A stretch of DNA of 64,000 nt from Pseudomonadota bacterium (lineage in GTDB: Bacteria; Pseudomonadota; Gammaproteobacteria; Burkholderiales; Thiobacteraceae): contig JAKANO010000002.1 of NCBI GenBank assembly GCA_021812385.1, positions 239,485-303,484 on the forward strand. Reading direction: 5' to 3'. The notes under the pieces were generated by a model, which saw only the letters and a list, made by a program, of their open reading frames with translations, searched no databases and had not been told where the DNA came from. This document shows positions 29,183-37,330 of the stretch, piece after piece. The number at the start of each line of letters is the position of its first letter. Position 1 is the stretch's first letter. A program made the translations under genes and the position numbers.

Positions 29183-30306
29183 TATTTGCTCTCCTTCGCG
29201 TTGAGCCAGGCGCCCTTGAGCGCCACCACGCCGGATATGGCGATTTGCTCGCCGGCCACGAGCGCCCCTTGCACACGCACGCGCTGCCCGGCACTGGCCG
29301 TGACCTGCACCGGCCTGGCTTCAAAGCCATTCGCGGTGCGGACGAACAGGTAAGCCTGCTTGCCGTCATGCAACACGGCGGACAGGGGCACATCCCAACT
29401 GCCTTGCTTGGCCGCCATGGGCAATTCGACCGTCACGAATTCACCTGGGCGAACTTGTCCAGGTTTGCCTTCGATAGCCGCGCGCAGCATCACCGTCTGG
29501 CTGCTGGAGGCGACGGTCGAGCCGGCGCTCAAGATACGCGCCGTGACATCCCGGCCTTGCAGCTTGAGTTTTGTTCCGGTGGGCCAACTAGCGACTTCAG
29601 ACACCGGAAGCTGAATATCCAGCCACAGCACATCGGTTTGAGTCACATGCAACAAGGCGGTCGCCGCCTCGACGCGCTGGCCCGGCTTGACCGCAATCTC
29701 GGTGACGATTCCGGCTTGCGTCGCGGCCAGCGTGATGCCGTCCAGCAGATTGCCGGAGGCCGCAATGCGTTCGATTGTCGCGGCCGGAATACCGCTGAGG
29801 CGCAGCGCCGCCTTGGCCTGGTTAAGCGCGGCTTCGCCTTCCATCAAACCGGCCTGTGCCTCCTGCACCCGGCGTTGCGCGATGATGCCTTCATCGAACA
29901 AAGCTTGTTCGCGCCGTGCGGCTTGCCGTGCCAGCGTGGCGCGTGCAGTGGCTTGCAGCAACTGCAATTGCAATTGGCCGAATTCCGGACTGGCTATGCG
30001 CACCAGCGGCGCGCCCGAACGCACCACTTGGTTCTGCTGCACCAGTAATTGCAGCACCAGGCCCGCCACCGGCGCGCTGACCACTTGTTCGGCTTTTGGC
30101 GGAACGATGACCTGCGCGGGAAAGCTCGTCATGACCGAGTCCGTCTGCCTCTGCAACGGTGCGGTTTGAATGTTCATTGCCTGCATCTGGCTATCGGCAA
30201 CGGCAAACTTGGCCGGCCGGTCGGCGGCCTGCGCCATCGATGCAAGAACGTACAGCAGTGTTGCTACCCATGCGCTCAACCGGAAGCGCAGCGTGATTAT
30301 TTTCAT
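29182..30306 (-). CDS. RND periplasmic adaptor (CzcB-like membrane fusion protein)
   Basis: 374 aa. An N-terminal signal/anchor (RLSAWVATLLYVLASMAQA) is followed by the MFP layout: barrel-sandwich strand VSAPVAGLVLQLLVQQNQVVRSGAPLVRIASPE, a helical hairpin (TARATLARQAARREQALFDEGIIAQRRVQEAQAGL), the return strand ATQAGIVTEIAVKPGQRVEAATALLHV, and beta-barrel/membrane-proximal domains. It links the RND pump to the outer-membrane channel. No His-rich metal-binding extension is present, unlike many CzcB proteins. It is coupled to czcA by a 1-nt overlap. Confidence 0.9.
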   Translation of the reverse strand: MKIITLRFRLSAWVATLLYVLASMAQAADRPAKFAVADSQMQAMNIQTAPLQRQTDSVMTSFPAQVIVPPKAEQVVSAPVAGLVLQLLVQQNQVVRSGAPLVRIASPEFGQLQLQLLQATARATLARQAARREQALFDEGIIAQRRVQEAQAGLMEGEAALNQAKAALRLSGIPAATIERIAASGNLLDGITLAATQAGIVTEIAVKPGQRVEAATALLHVTQTDVLWLDIQLPVSEVASWPTGTKLKLQGRDVTARILSAGSTVASSSQTVMLRAAIEGKPGQVRPGEFVTVELPMAAKQGSWDVPLSAVLHDGKQAYLFVRTANGFEARPVQVTASAGQRVRVQGALVAGEQIAISGVVALKGAWLNAKESK

Positions 30307-30490
30307 GACAACTCCAATGGCGCCTGAAGGCGCAAAAACGTGACCACGCGCAAGACGGCGTGGAAAAAAAGGCTGAACTCCGCAATACGCGGGGATAGAC
30401 GTAGATTGCTAGTTGGGTATCGCGGAACGGGCACACACATGCGCAGTGTCAACGCGAGCGTCGACTCAGGCAGTTAACCTAGGCAAGCAA

Positions 30491-30859
30491 TCAGTGTGAA
30501 ATGACGGCCCGAGGCGGGCGGAATGGCGGGGTTGATTCGAAATTTAGAACAAGCGATTCCGAAAGCGGAAGTTCGGCTTGCGCGAGCGGTGGAATTGCCA
30601 AGCGCGGCATTTCAAACAAGCCGGCGGACATATGGGTCAATAGATGCCCAAACGAAGTATGGGCATCCAAGTGGTCTTGCGCGTCATGCTGGGGCCCAGT
30701 ATGGCCGTGATTGTGGCCCGCGTGCGCCAACCCGACCAAACCATGCGCCAATTGGTCGTGGCTCGCAATCATTCCCAAGCCGAACGAAGGCGAAAGAAAG
30801 GAGGCCAGCATGACCATTAACATGAAGCGCAGAAGAAATTGTTGGGCGCGATGGGACAT
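30491..30859 (-). CDS. Small His-rich exported protein, CzcI-like
   Basis: 122 aa if started at the ATG at 30859 (MSHRAQQFLLRFMLMVMLASFLSPSFG); the track start at 30988 adds an unlikely 43 residues. A signal peptide is followed by HAGHNHGHTGPQHDAQDHLDAHTSFGHLLTH, a His/Asp-rich stretch that could bind divalent metals. The position at the head of a czc operon and the design resemble CzcI, the periplasmic regulator-like protein of Cupriavidus. I have no alignment to prove that. No good ribosome-binding site is visible, so the start is uncertain. Confidence 0.6.
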   Translation of the reverse strand: MSHRAQQFLLRFMLMVMLASFLSPSFGLGMIASHDQLAHGLVGLAHAGHNHGHTGPQHDAQDHLDAHTSFGHLLTHMSAGLFEMPRLAIPPLAQAELPLSESLVLNFESTPPFRPPRAVISH

Positions 30860-30936
30860 TTGACTTGCATTGTAGCGTTGAACAGTTAAGGGCAGCAATC
30901 TATACTGCGCGCCGAATCTTAAGAGTTTCTTAACTG

Positions 30937-31158
30937 ATGGAAAAATCCTCGATCTACGCGCTGCAGGCCGCGATCCCCGATTGGGCACAATGGCTGGCCC
31001 AGGATGAAGAGGGCACTTGGTGGGCCTATGAAGCCGAACCCAACCAGCAACACAATGGCTGGTATGAGAACGAAGTGGGGCGAATTCAGCGCCTCGGCAA
31101 AACCGATCCGCCGGCGAATTGGCAGAGCACGCTGCGCAACCTTAAACCTGCAACCTAA
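30937..31158 (+). CDS. Small conserved-looking acidic/Trp-rich protein
   Basis: 73 aa, soluble, rich in Trp and Tyr (IPDWAQWLAQDEEGTWWAYEAEPNQQHNGWYENEVGRIQRLGK). The pattern WAYEAEP....GWYENE looks like a constrained protein core rather than a chance ORF. It is divergent from the czc operon and ends 4 nt before the stop of the convergent MFS gene. I recall similar small proteins in betaproteobacteria but cannot name a family or a function. Confidence 0.6.
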   Translation: MEKSSIYALQAAIPDWAQWLAQDEEGTWWAYEAEPNQQHNGWYENEVGRIQRLGKTDPPANWQSTLRNLKPAT

Positions 31159-31162
31159 AGCC

Positions 31163-32314
31163 TTAAGCGTGGTGGTTGCCGCGAAATTTCCACAGCAGCA
31201 ACAACAAGCCCAGCAATGCGCAACCCGCAGCAATCGTAAAGGTGCCGCTGGCGCCCAAACTATCCCAGGTATTGCCCGCATACAAGCTGCCCAAGGCGCC
31301 GCCGGCGCCGAACGAAATACTGTTGTAGATGCCCTGCCCTTTGGCTTGATGCCGCCCTTTGAAAAAGCGGTTGATCAAAGCCACGGCCGAGGCATGATAG
31401 GCGCCAAAGGTGGCGGCGTGCAGCACTTGCGCCAGGATGATCAATTCCGGCAATTGAATGCACCAGGCGATGAGTAGAAAGCGCAGCACGCCGATGGCAA
31501 AACTGGCCATCAACACATGCTCGATGGCGTAGCGCTTAAACAAGCGCGGCGCGATCAGGAACACGCCGATCTCGCAAATCACCCCGAGCGCCCACAGCCA
31601 GCCGATATGGCTTTTGCTGTAGCCATGCTCGCCGAGATAAATCGAATAAAAACTGTAATATGGTCCATGTGCGGCAGACATCAGAAAACAGGCCGCGATC
31701 AGCACGACAATTTGCGGATTTCGAATCAGCTTCCAAATCGAAACATGATCGTGCGCGTGCGGCAGCAGTTCCGCCTCGGGAATGAAGCGCGCAAACAGCG
31801 CCACGCCGCACAACATGGCGAACACCAGCCACGGCAGCCAGGCGATGGGCGCGAAATCCAGCACATAGCCCAGGCCCACCACCGAGGCAATGAAACCGAG
31901 CGAACCCCACAGACGGATGCGACCATAGCGGTCGGTGCGCTCGCCGAGATGGCTAAAAGTGGTCGCCTCCACCAATGGCAAGGACGCGCTCCAAAAGAAG
32001 CTCATGCCGGCCATCACGGCAAACAGCCACCAGAAGCTTTGGCCAAAGAAAACGCCGGCAAAACAGCACAAACTCGCCAGCGCGGCGATTTGCACAATCA
32101 CCACGCGCTTGCCCGAACGATCGGCCATCCAGCCCCAAATATTGGGGGCAAAGATGCGCATCAATGACAGCAGCGACATCAACACGCCGATATTCACCGC
32201 GCTGAAACCCAGCGACTTCAGATACGGCCCCCAATACGGCGACATCGCGCCGACGAAGGCGAAGTAAAAGAAGTAATAGCCGGAAAGGCGCCAGTAGGGA
32301 ATCGGTTTATTCAT
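31163..32314 (-). CDS. MFS transporter (HcaT-like, MFS_1_like)
   Basis: 383 aa from MNKPIPYWRLSGYYFFYFAFVGAMSPYWGPYLKSLGFSA, which matches the start of the 3-phenylpropionate permease-like MFS group; the ATG at 32314 is preferred over the track start at 32356, which lies in an inverted repeat. Twelve helices are predicted. The family loops WMADRSGKR between helices 2 and 3 and GRIRLWGSLGFI in helix 5 are present. The substrate is unknown. It is monocistronic, converging on the 73-aa gene and downstream of aroC on the same strand. Confidence 0.85.
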   Translation of the reverse strand: MNKPIPYWRLSGYYFFYFAFVGAMSPYWGPYLKSLGFSAVNIGVLMSLLSLMRIFAPNIWGWMADRSGKRVVIVQIAALASLCCFAGVFFGQSFWWLFAVMAGMSFFWSASLPLVEATTFSHLGERTDRYGRIRLWGSLGFIASVVGLGYVLDFAPIAWLPWLVFAMLCGVALFARFIPEAELLPHAHDHVSIWKLIRNPQIVVLIAACFLMSAAHGPYYSFYSIYLGEHGYSKSHIGWLWALGVICEIGVFLIAPRLFKRYAIEHVLMASFAIGVLRFLLIAWCIQLPELIILAQVLHAATFGAYHASAVALINRFFKGRHQAKGQGIYNSISFGAGGALGSLYAGNTWDSLGASGTFTIAAGCALLGLLLLLWKFRGNHHA

Positions 32315-32328
32315 AAAAAAACGGGTTA

Positions 32329-32386
32329 ACCGCCAAGACGCCAAGAACCCCTTCAAAAGACTTGGCGTCCTTGGCGTCTTGGCGGT
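32329..32386. repeat. Intergenic inverted repeat with CGCCAAGA-type arms (copy 1)
   Basis: ACCGCCAAGACGCCAAG and CTTGGCGTCTTGGCGGT are perfect inverted copies with a third CTTGGCGTC unit on one side, an 8-9-nt period. It fills the gap between aroC and the MFS gene. The same sequence class recurs twice in the pdh operon. Confidence 0.85.
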
Positions 32387-32405
32387 GCAAGATTTTGCTT
32401 TTGGG

Positions 32406-33506
32406 CTATTTACGCTGGCCCGGGATCGGCGCCATCGGCGGCGTCACATCGGCATTTTGCGCGCGCTGGCGCAGCGCATGATCCATCAGCACGATGGCCA
32501 ACAAGGCTTCGACAATCGGCGTGGCGCGAATGCCGACGCAGGGATCGTGACGGCCGGTAGTGGCCACTTCGACCGGCGCGCCAGTGAGGTCGATGGAATG
32601 GCGCGCAATGGCGATGCTAGACGTCGGCTTGATCGCCACCGAAACCACGATGTCTTGACCCGAGGAAATCCCGCCGAGAATGCCGCCGGCGTTGTTGCCG
32701 ATGAAACCCTCAGGAGTCAGCTCATCGCCGTGTTCGCTGCCGCGCTGCGCCACGCTGGCGAATCCGGCGCCGATCTCCACACCCTTGGCGGCATTCAACC
32801 CCATCATGGCATAGGCGATATCGGCGTCGAGCCGGTCGTACAGCGGCTCGCCCAATCCCACCGGGACATGCTCCGCCACCACGGTGATTTTCGCGCCAAT
32901 GGAATCCTTCTCCTTGCGGATCGCATCCAGATAGGCCTCAAGCTCTGGCACACAAGCATTGTCCGGGGCAAAAAAAGGATTTTGCTCCACATCTTCCCAG
33001 CGCTTGAAGGGAATGATTTTCTCGCCCATCTGGCTCATATAGCCGCGGATCACGATACCGAATTTTTGTTTCAACCACTTCTTGGCGACGGCGCCCGCCG
33101 CCACTGTGGGCGCGGTCAGGCGCGCGGAAGAACGTCCGCCGCCGCGATGATCGCGAATGCCATATTTTTGCAAATAGGTGTAATCGGCATGGCCGGGGCG
33201 GAAGGTCGCGGCGATATTGCCGTAGTCCTTGCTGCGCTGATCTTCATTGCGGATCAGGAGACCAATCGGCGTACCGGTCGTTTTGCCCTCGAACACGCCA
33301 GACAGGATTTCCACCGTGTCCGATTCCTTACGCTGCGTGACGTGGCGCGAGGTGCCGGGCTTGCGCCGATCCAGATCGATCTGGATATCCTCGGCGCTGA
33401 GTTCCATGCCGGGCGGGCAGCCGTCCACCACGCAGCCGATGGCCGGGCCGTGGGATTCGCCGAAGGTGGTGACGCAAAACAGTTTGCCTAAGGTACTACC
33501 GGACAT
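32406..33506 (-). CDS. aroC: Chorismate synthase
   Basis: 366 aa from [21 protein letters not shown] (33506); the track start at 33647 adds 47 unlikely residues. [53 protein letters not shown] and [20 protein letters not shown] are the family signatures for FMN and EPSP binding. The enzyme completes the shikimate pathway. It is divergent from the diguanylate cyclase gene. Confidence 0.98.
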   Translation of the reverse strand: MSGSTLGKLFCVTTFGESHGPAIGCVVDGCPPGMELSAEDIQIDLDRRKPGTSRHVTQRKESDTVEILSGVFEGKTTGTPIGLLIRNEDQRSKDYGNIAATFRPGHADYTYLQKYGIRDHRGGGRSSARLTAPTVAAGAVAKKWLKQKFGIVIRGYMSQMGEKIIPFKRWEDVEQNPFFAPDNACVPELEAYLDAIRKEKDSIGAKITVVAEHVPVGLGEPLYDRLDADIAYAMMGLNAAKGVEIGAGFASVAQRGSEHGDELTPEGFIGNNAGGILGGISSGQDIVVSVAIKPTSSIAIARHSIDLTGAPVEVATTGRHDPCVGIRATPIVEALLAIVLMDHALRQRAQNADVTPPMAPIPGQRK

Positions 33507-33668
33507 AGGTGGACTCGTCGCATTGTTTTTGTAAATGACCGCGCATTTTAACATGAGCAGACCTGTTCCCCGCCCCCAACTGGAACCCCCTATTGTTACC
33601 AGGGGAAACGGCCTCCCGTTGCCGTTCCCGTAACAGTCGCGTGACAACCGTAAAACCTTTAAAAATTC

Positions 33669-33695
33669 TCAAGTATTTCCAGTGCTTGCCGATAA
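33669..33695 (+). promoter_or_regulatory. Putative sigma28 (FliA) promoter of the diguanylate cyclase gene
   Basis: TCAAGTAT (33669-33676), 11 nt, then GCCGATAA (33688-33695). The enterobacterial sigma28 consensus is TAAAGTTT-N11-GCCGATAA, so the -10 is perfect, the spacing exact and the -35 matches 6 of 8. The start site would fall about 25 nt before the ATG at 33728. Confidence 0.7.
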
Positions 33696-33727
33696 ATTAC
33701 CTTATATCGCGTTAACCAATTGATCGT

Positions 33728-36103
33728 ATGCAGAACCCCAACAATTTCCTTTCACGTCTTTCGCCAGCCCGGCTGTTCTATATCGTAATTGCTGTCATAG
33801 CGCTGGCCGAGACCGGCATCATGCTGTTGTTGCATTGGCTAATGCCAGGGGGAAAAATGCCGCTGTGGGCGTATATCGCCACCGACAGTGTTGCGCTCGT
33901 ACTGATCTGCCTGCCCGTCCTCTGGCATTTTTTTCTACGCCCCTTACGCTTGGCGCTCGAAAGCGATTGTCTGCTGGCAAGTGTCATCATGAATGCGGCG
34001 GCGGACGGCATCATCGCCATTGACGCGCGCGGCACAGTTCACAGTTGCAACCATGCGGCGGCGAGTATCTTTGGCTACCAGGCTACGGATGTTATCGGGC
34101 GCAATGTCTCCATGTTGATGCCCGCCCCACATCGCGCCCAGCACGACGAATATCTACGGCGCTATCTCCAATCCGGCCAAGGCAAAGTCATCGGCCAGCG
34201 CATTGAACTTCAGGGGATGCGCCAGGATGGCACGCTGTTCCCGCTGGAACTTGCTGTCAGCGAAAATCGCATCCACGGAAAAATAGTGTTTACGGGTATC
34301 TTGCGCGACCTAAGCGCACAAAAGCAGGTCCAGGCCGAAATACTGCGTACGCAAGCAGTGCTGCGGGAGAAGGAAAAGAACGAACGCGCTCTGCTCGACG
34401 CCACCGCCGAGTCCGCTTTTCTGCTCGGGATCGACGGCACGGTTCTCACCATCAATCAGACCGGCGCCGAACGTTACGGCCAGTCGCGTGAAGCTATGTT
34501 AGGCCAGTCTATTTGGGCCTTCATGCCGCCGGACGTGGCCGCGCGCCGGCAGGCCCGGATCGCGGACATCATGGCGGACGGAAGCCCCGCCAGCTACGAG
34601 GATACCCGCAGCGGACGGCGCTACCGGATCTCTGTCTATCCGGTGCGGGATGCAGACCAGCAGGTGCACCGCGCTGCCATCTTTGCCACTGACATCACCG
34701 AGCAACGGCTGCTGCGCGGTGCCGACGAACTACTGCACGCCATGGACCGCAACCTGCTCGGCGGCACCCCATTGCCCGAGGTGCTGCGCCAGGCCTGCCA
34801 GCACATCGCCAAGCTGTTCGATCTGCGACTGACCTGGATCGGCAAGAAACTACCGGACGGCTCTGTGTCCGTCTGCGCCGGCGCCGGCCCGGCCCAGCCC
34901 TATCTCGATAACCTGCTCAAGATCGGCGTGCGCTGGGACGACAGCGCGCAAGGGCGCGGCCCCGTGGGCTCGGCCATCCGCAGCGGCGCGCCCTGCTTGC
35001 TGGACTGTCAGGCCAGCGGCTTCCAACCCTGGCACGCAGCAGCTGAGCAGGCGGGAATCCACTGCATCTGTGCCTTCCCGCTGCTACTGCGCGGCGAGGT
35101 CTTTGGCGCGCTGGCGGTGTATGCGGAAAGTGAAGAAGTGCTGCGCGATCCACTCTCCACCCGCGTGCTCGAAAGCATTGTCGCTCGCCTCGACGTGACC
35201 ATGGAGCACTGGCTCGATCAGCAACGCCTACAACTCCTGAGCAGAGCACTGGGCGCCGCCGGCAACTCGATCCTGATCACGGATCGCAATGGCCGCATCG
35301 AATGGGTCAATCAGGCTTTCAGCCGTCTCACCGGCTACAGCCTGCCGGAAGTGATCGGCCAGACGCCGCGCCTGCTAAAGTCCGGCAAGCAGGATGCTGT
35401 CTACTACCAGCGACTGTGGGCCACCATCCTGTCCGGCAAGGTGTGGAGCCACGAAACCGAAGAACGGCACAAGGATGGCTCACTGTATACCGTGCAACAA
35501 ACCATCACGCCGATCCAGGACGAAACTAATGAGATCACCCATTTCATTTCGATTCAGGAAGACATCAGCGCGCAGAAAATTGCCGAGCAACGCATCCAAC
35601 ATATGGCCCATTACGACGCGCTAACGGGCCTACCCAATCGCAGCCTGTTTTTTGACCGGCTAAAACAGGCGACGGCAATATCCAAGCGATCGGGCGAAAA
35701 CCTGGCTTTACTCTTCCTCGATCTCGACCGCTTCAAGCCGGTGAATGATACCTACGGCCACGCCGTGGGCGATGCGCTGCTTAAGACGGTAGCGGAGCGA
35801 CTGCTGAAATGCGTTCGTGAGAGCGACACCGTCGCGCGCATGTCTGGCGACGAATTCACCGTGTTACTGCCGCGCCTATCCCATCGCGACGACGCCATCC
35901 TAGTCGCGGAAAAAATCGTCAAGTCCATCGCTGCGCCGTTCAATCTCGACGGCAACGCCATCCACATCGGCACCAGCATCGGTATCTCGCTCTATCCCGA
36001 CGACGCACAGGACGAACAGGAACTCGTCAGACTAGCGGATGAAGCGATGTACGACGCCAAACACCACGGCCGCAATACCTACCGCTTCCACGCGCCCGCC
36101 TAA
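33728..36103 (+). CDS. Multi-sensor diguanylate cyclase (PAS-PAS-GAF-PAS-GGDEF)
   Basis: 791 aa. Two N-terminal helices (about 16-37 and 47-68) anchor it in the inner membrane. PAS1 (about 80-200) is FixL-like (NVSMLMPAPHRAQHDEYLRRY). PAS2 is at about 225-335, a GAF domain at 345-490 and PAS3 at 505-625. The GGDEF domain (about 640-790) has LFLDLDRFKPVNDTYGH, the active-site variant SGDEF, and an RxxD inhibitory site (RESD) upstream. It should make cyclic di-GMP with product inhibition. No EAL domain follows. The upstream sigma28-type promoter suggests a link to motility. Confidence 0.93.
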   Translation: MQNPNNFLSRLSPARLFYIVIAVIALAETGIMLLLHWLMPGGKMPLWAYIATDSVALVLICLPVLWHFFLRPLRLALESDCLLASVIMNAAADGIIAIDARGTVHSCNHAAASIFGYQATDVIGRNVSMLMPAPHRAQHDEYLRRYLQSGQGKVIGQRIELQGMRQDGTLFPLELAVSENRIHGKIVFTGILRDLSAQKQVQAEILRTQAVLREKEKNERALLDATAESAFLLGIDGTVLTINQTGAERYGQSREAMLGQSIWAFMPPDVAARRQARIADIMADGSPASYEDTRSGRRYRISVYPVRDADQQVHRAAIFATDITEQRLLRGADELLHAMDRNLLGGTPLPEVLRQACQHIAKLFDLRLTWIGKKLPDGSVSVCAGAGPAQPYLDNLLKIGVRWDDSAQGRGPVGSAIRSGAPCLLDCQASGFQPWHAAAEQAGIHCICAFPLLLRGEVFGALAVYAESEEVLRDPLSTRVLESIVARLDVTMEHWLDQQRLQLLSRALGAAGNSILITDRNGRIEWVNQAFSRLTGYSLPEVIGQTPRLLKSGKQDAVYYQRLWATILSGKVWSHETEERHKDGSLYTVQQTITPIQDETNEITHFISIQEDISAQKIAEQRIQHMAHYDALTGLPNRSLFFDRLKQATAISKRSGENLALLFLDLDRFKPVNDTYGHAVGDALLKTVAERLLKCVRESDTVARMSGDEFTVLLPRLSHRDDAILVAEKIVKSIAAPFNLDGNAIHIGTSIGISLYPDDAQDEQELVRLADEAMYDAKHHGRNTYRFHAPA

Positions 36104-36178
36104 TTCCCATTAAAAAAACGGCGATTCACAAGCCGCGCCGGCGCATATACACTCACGAACTTCCCGGGAGACCCATCC

Positions 36179-37180
36179 ATGAAAGCCATACTCATGACCG
36201 CCGCGGGCGGTGTCGACGTCTTGCAACTGGCCGATATCGACCAGCCCGAATTGCCCAGCCCCAACCACATGCGCGTCAAACTGTCCGCCGCCGGCATCAA
36301 CCCGCTCGATACCAAGCTGCGCAAAAGCCCGGCTTTTTATCCGGACAATCTGCCCTGCGTGCTGGGTTGCGACGGCGCGGGCATCGTCGAGGCCGTGGGG
36401 GAAAATGTGAATCGCTTCGAACCCGGCGACGAAGTTTATTTTTTCAATGGCGGCCTCGGCAACGAACCAGGCAATTACGCCGAATATACCGTGGTGCATC
36501 AGGATTTCGCCGCGTTTACCCCGCGTCACGCCACGATGGAAGAGTCCGCTGCGCTGCCGCTGGCCTTGATCAGCGCCTGGGAATCGCTGCTGGATCGCGG
36601 CAATCTATTGGAGGGGCAGTCGGTGTTGATTCACGGCGCGGCCGGCGGCGTCGGCCATCTCGCGGTGCAGATCGCCAAGCAGGCCGGCGCCACTGTGCTC
36701 GCCACCGTCGGCTCACGCGAAAAAGCCGCCTGGGTCACCGCGCTCGGCGCCGATCGCGTGTTCGTCTATAGCGATGTGGATTTTGCCACTGCGGTGCTGG
36801 ATTGGACCAAGGGCCGCGGCGTCGACCTGGTATTCGACACCGTCGGCGGCGACACCTTTTGCCGCTCCTTCGCCTGCACCAAAGTGTATGGCCGCATCGT
36901 GTCGCTGCTGCAATGGAATTGCAGCAGCGATGCCATGAAACTGGCGCGCACCCGCAACTTATCGCTGGCGCATGAGTTGATGCTGACGCCGACGCTATTG
37001 AATATGCACGATCAGCGCGTACACCAACGCCGCATCCTGGAAGAAGGCGCGCGCCTGATCGAAGCGGATAAATTAAAAATCAAGGTGTCGCACGTGCTGC
37101 CGCTGGAGCAAGCGGCACAAGCGCACACCATGATCGAGGAAGGCCATACCATCGGCAAGATCGTGCTGAAAATTGCTTAA
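36179..37180 (+). CDS. Zinc-independent MDR oxidoreductase (quinone oxidoreductase-like)
   Basis: 333 aa. The medium-chain dehydrogenase N-terminal GroES-like domain lacks the Cys/His zinc ligands of alcohol dehydrogenases. The NADP-binding Rossmann motif is GQSVLIHGAAGGVGHLAVQIAKQAGA. LGCDGAGIVEAVGENVNRFEPGDEVYFF is typical of quinone oxidoreductase/crotonyl-reductase-like members. The substrate is unknown. It stands alone 75 nt after the diguanylate cyclase gene and is followed by an inverted repeat. Confidence 0.85.
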   Translation: MKAILMTAAGGVDVLQLADIDQPELPSPNHMRVKLSAAGINPLDTKLRKSPAFYPDNLPCVLGCDGAGIVEAVGENVNRFEPGDEVYFFNGGLGNEPGNYAEYTVVHQDFAAFTPRHATMEESAALPLALISAWESLLDRGNLLEGQSVLIHGAAGGVGHLAVQIAKQAGATVLATVGSREKAAWVTALGADRVFVYSDVDFATAVLDWTKGRGVDLVFDTVGGDTFCRSFACTKVYGRIVSLLQWNCSSDAMKLARTRNLSLAHELMLTPTLLNMHDQRVHQRRILEEGARLIEADKLKIKVSHVLPLEQAAQAHTMIEEGHTIGKIVLKIA

Positions 37181-37187
37181 ACCCTGC

Positions 37188-37316
37188 ACCACGGAGTACA
37201 CGGAGTTCACGGAGGAAAAGTAATGAACCTGAAGTTCATGGAATTCACCATCGAACGAGAAATCCATATCTCGCAAGATTTTTGAATTACTCCGTGTACT
37301 CTGTGTACTCCGTGGT
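37188..37316. repeat. Intergenic inverted repeat with CACGGAGT-type arms
   Basis: The left arm ACCACGGAGTACACGGAGTT (then CACGGAG) and the right arm CTCCGTGTACTCTGTGTACTCCGTGGT are near-perfect inverted copies of 9-nt units. The centre is longer than in the other elements (about 75 nt) and contains ATG GAATTC-like unique sequence without a convincing ORF. It lies between convergent genes. Confidence 0.8.
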
Positions 37317-37330
37317 TCAAGATTTTTTCT

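Noticed and set aside
27899-29353. 484-aa plus-strand ORF opposite the RND permease
   Set aside because: His/Gln/Arg-rich composition typical of an antisense shadow of a GC-rich gene; the opposite strand encodes an intact CzcA-family protein.
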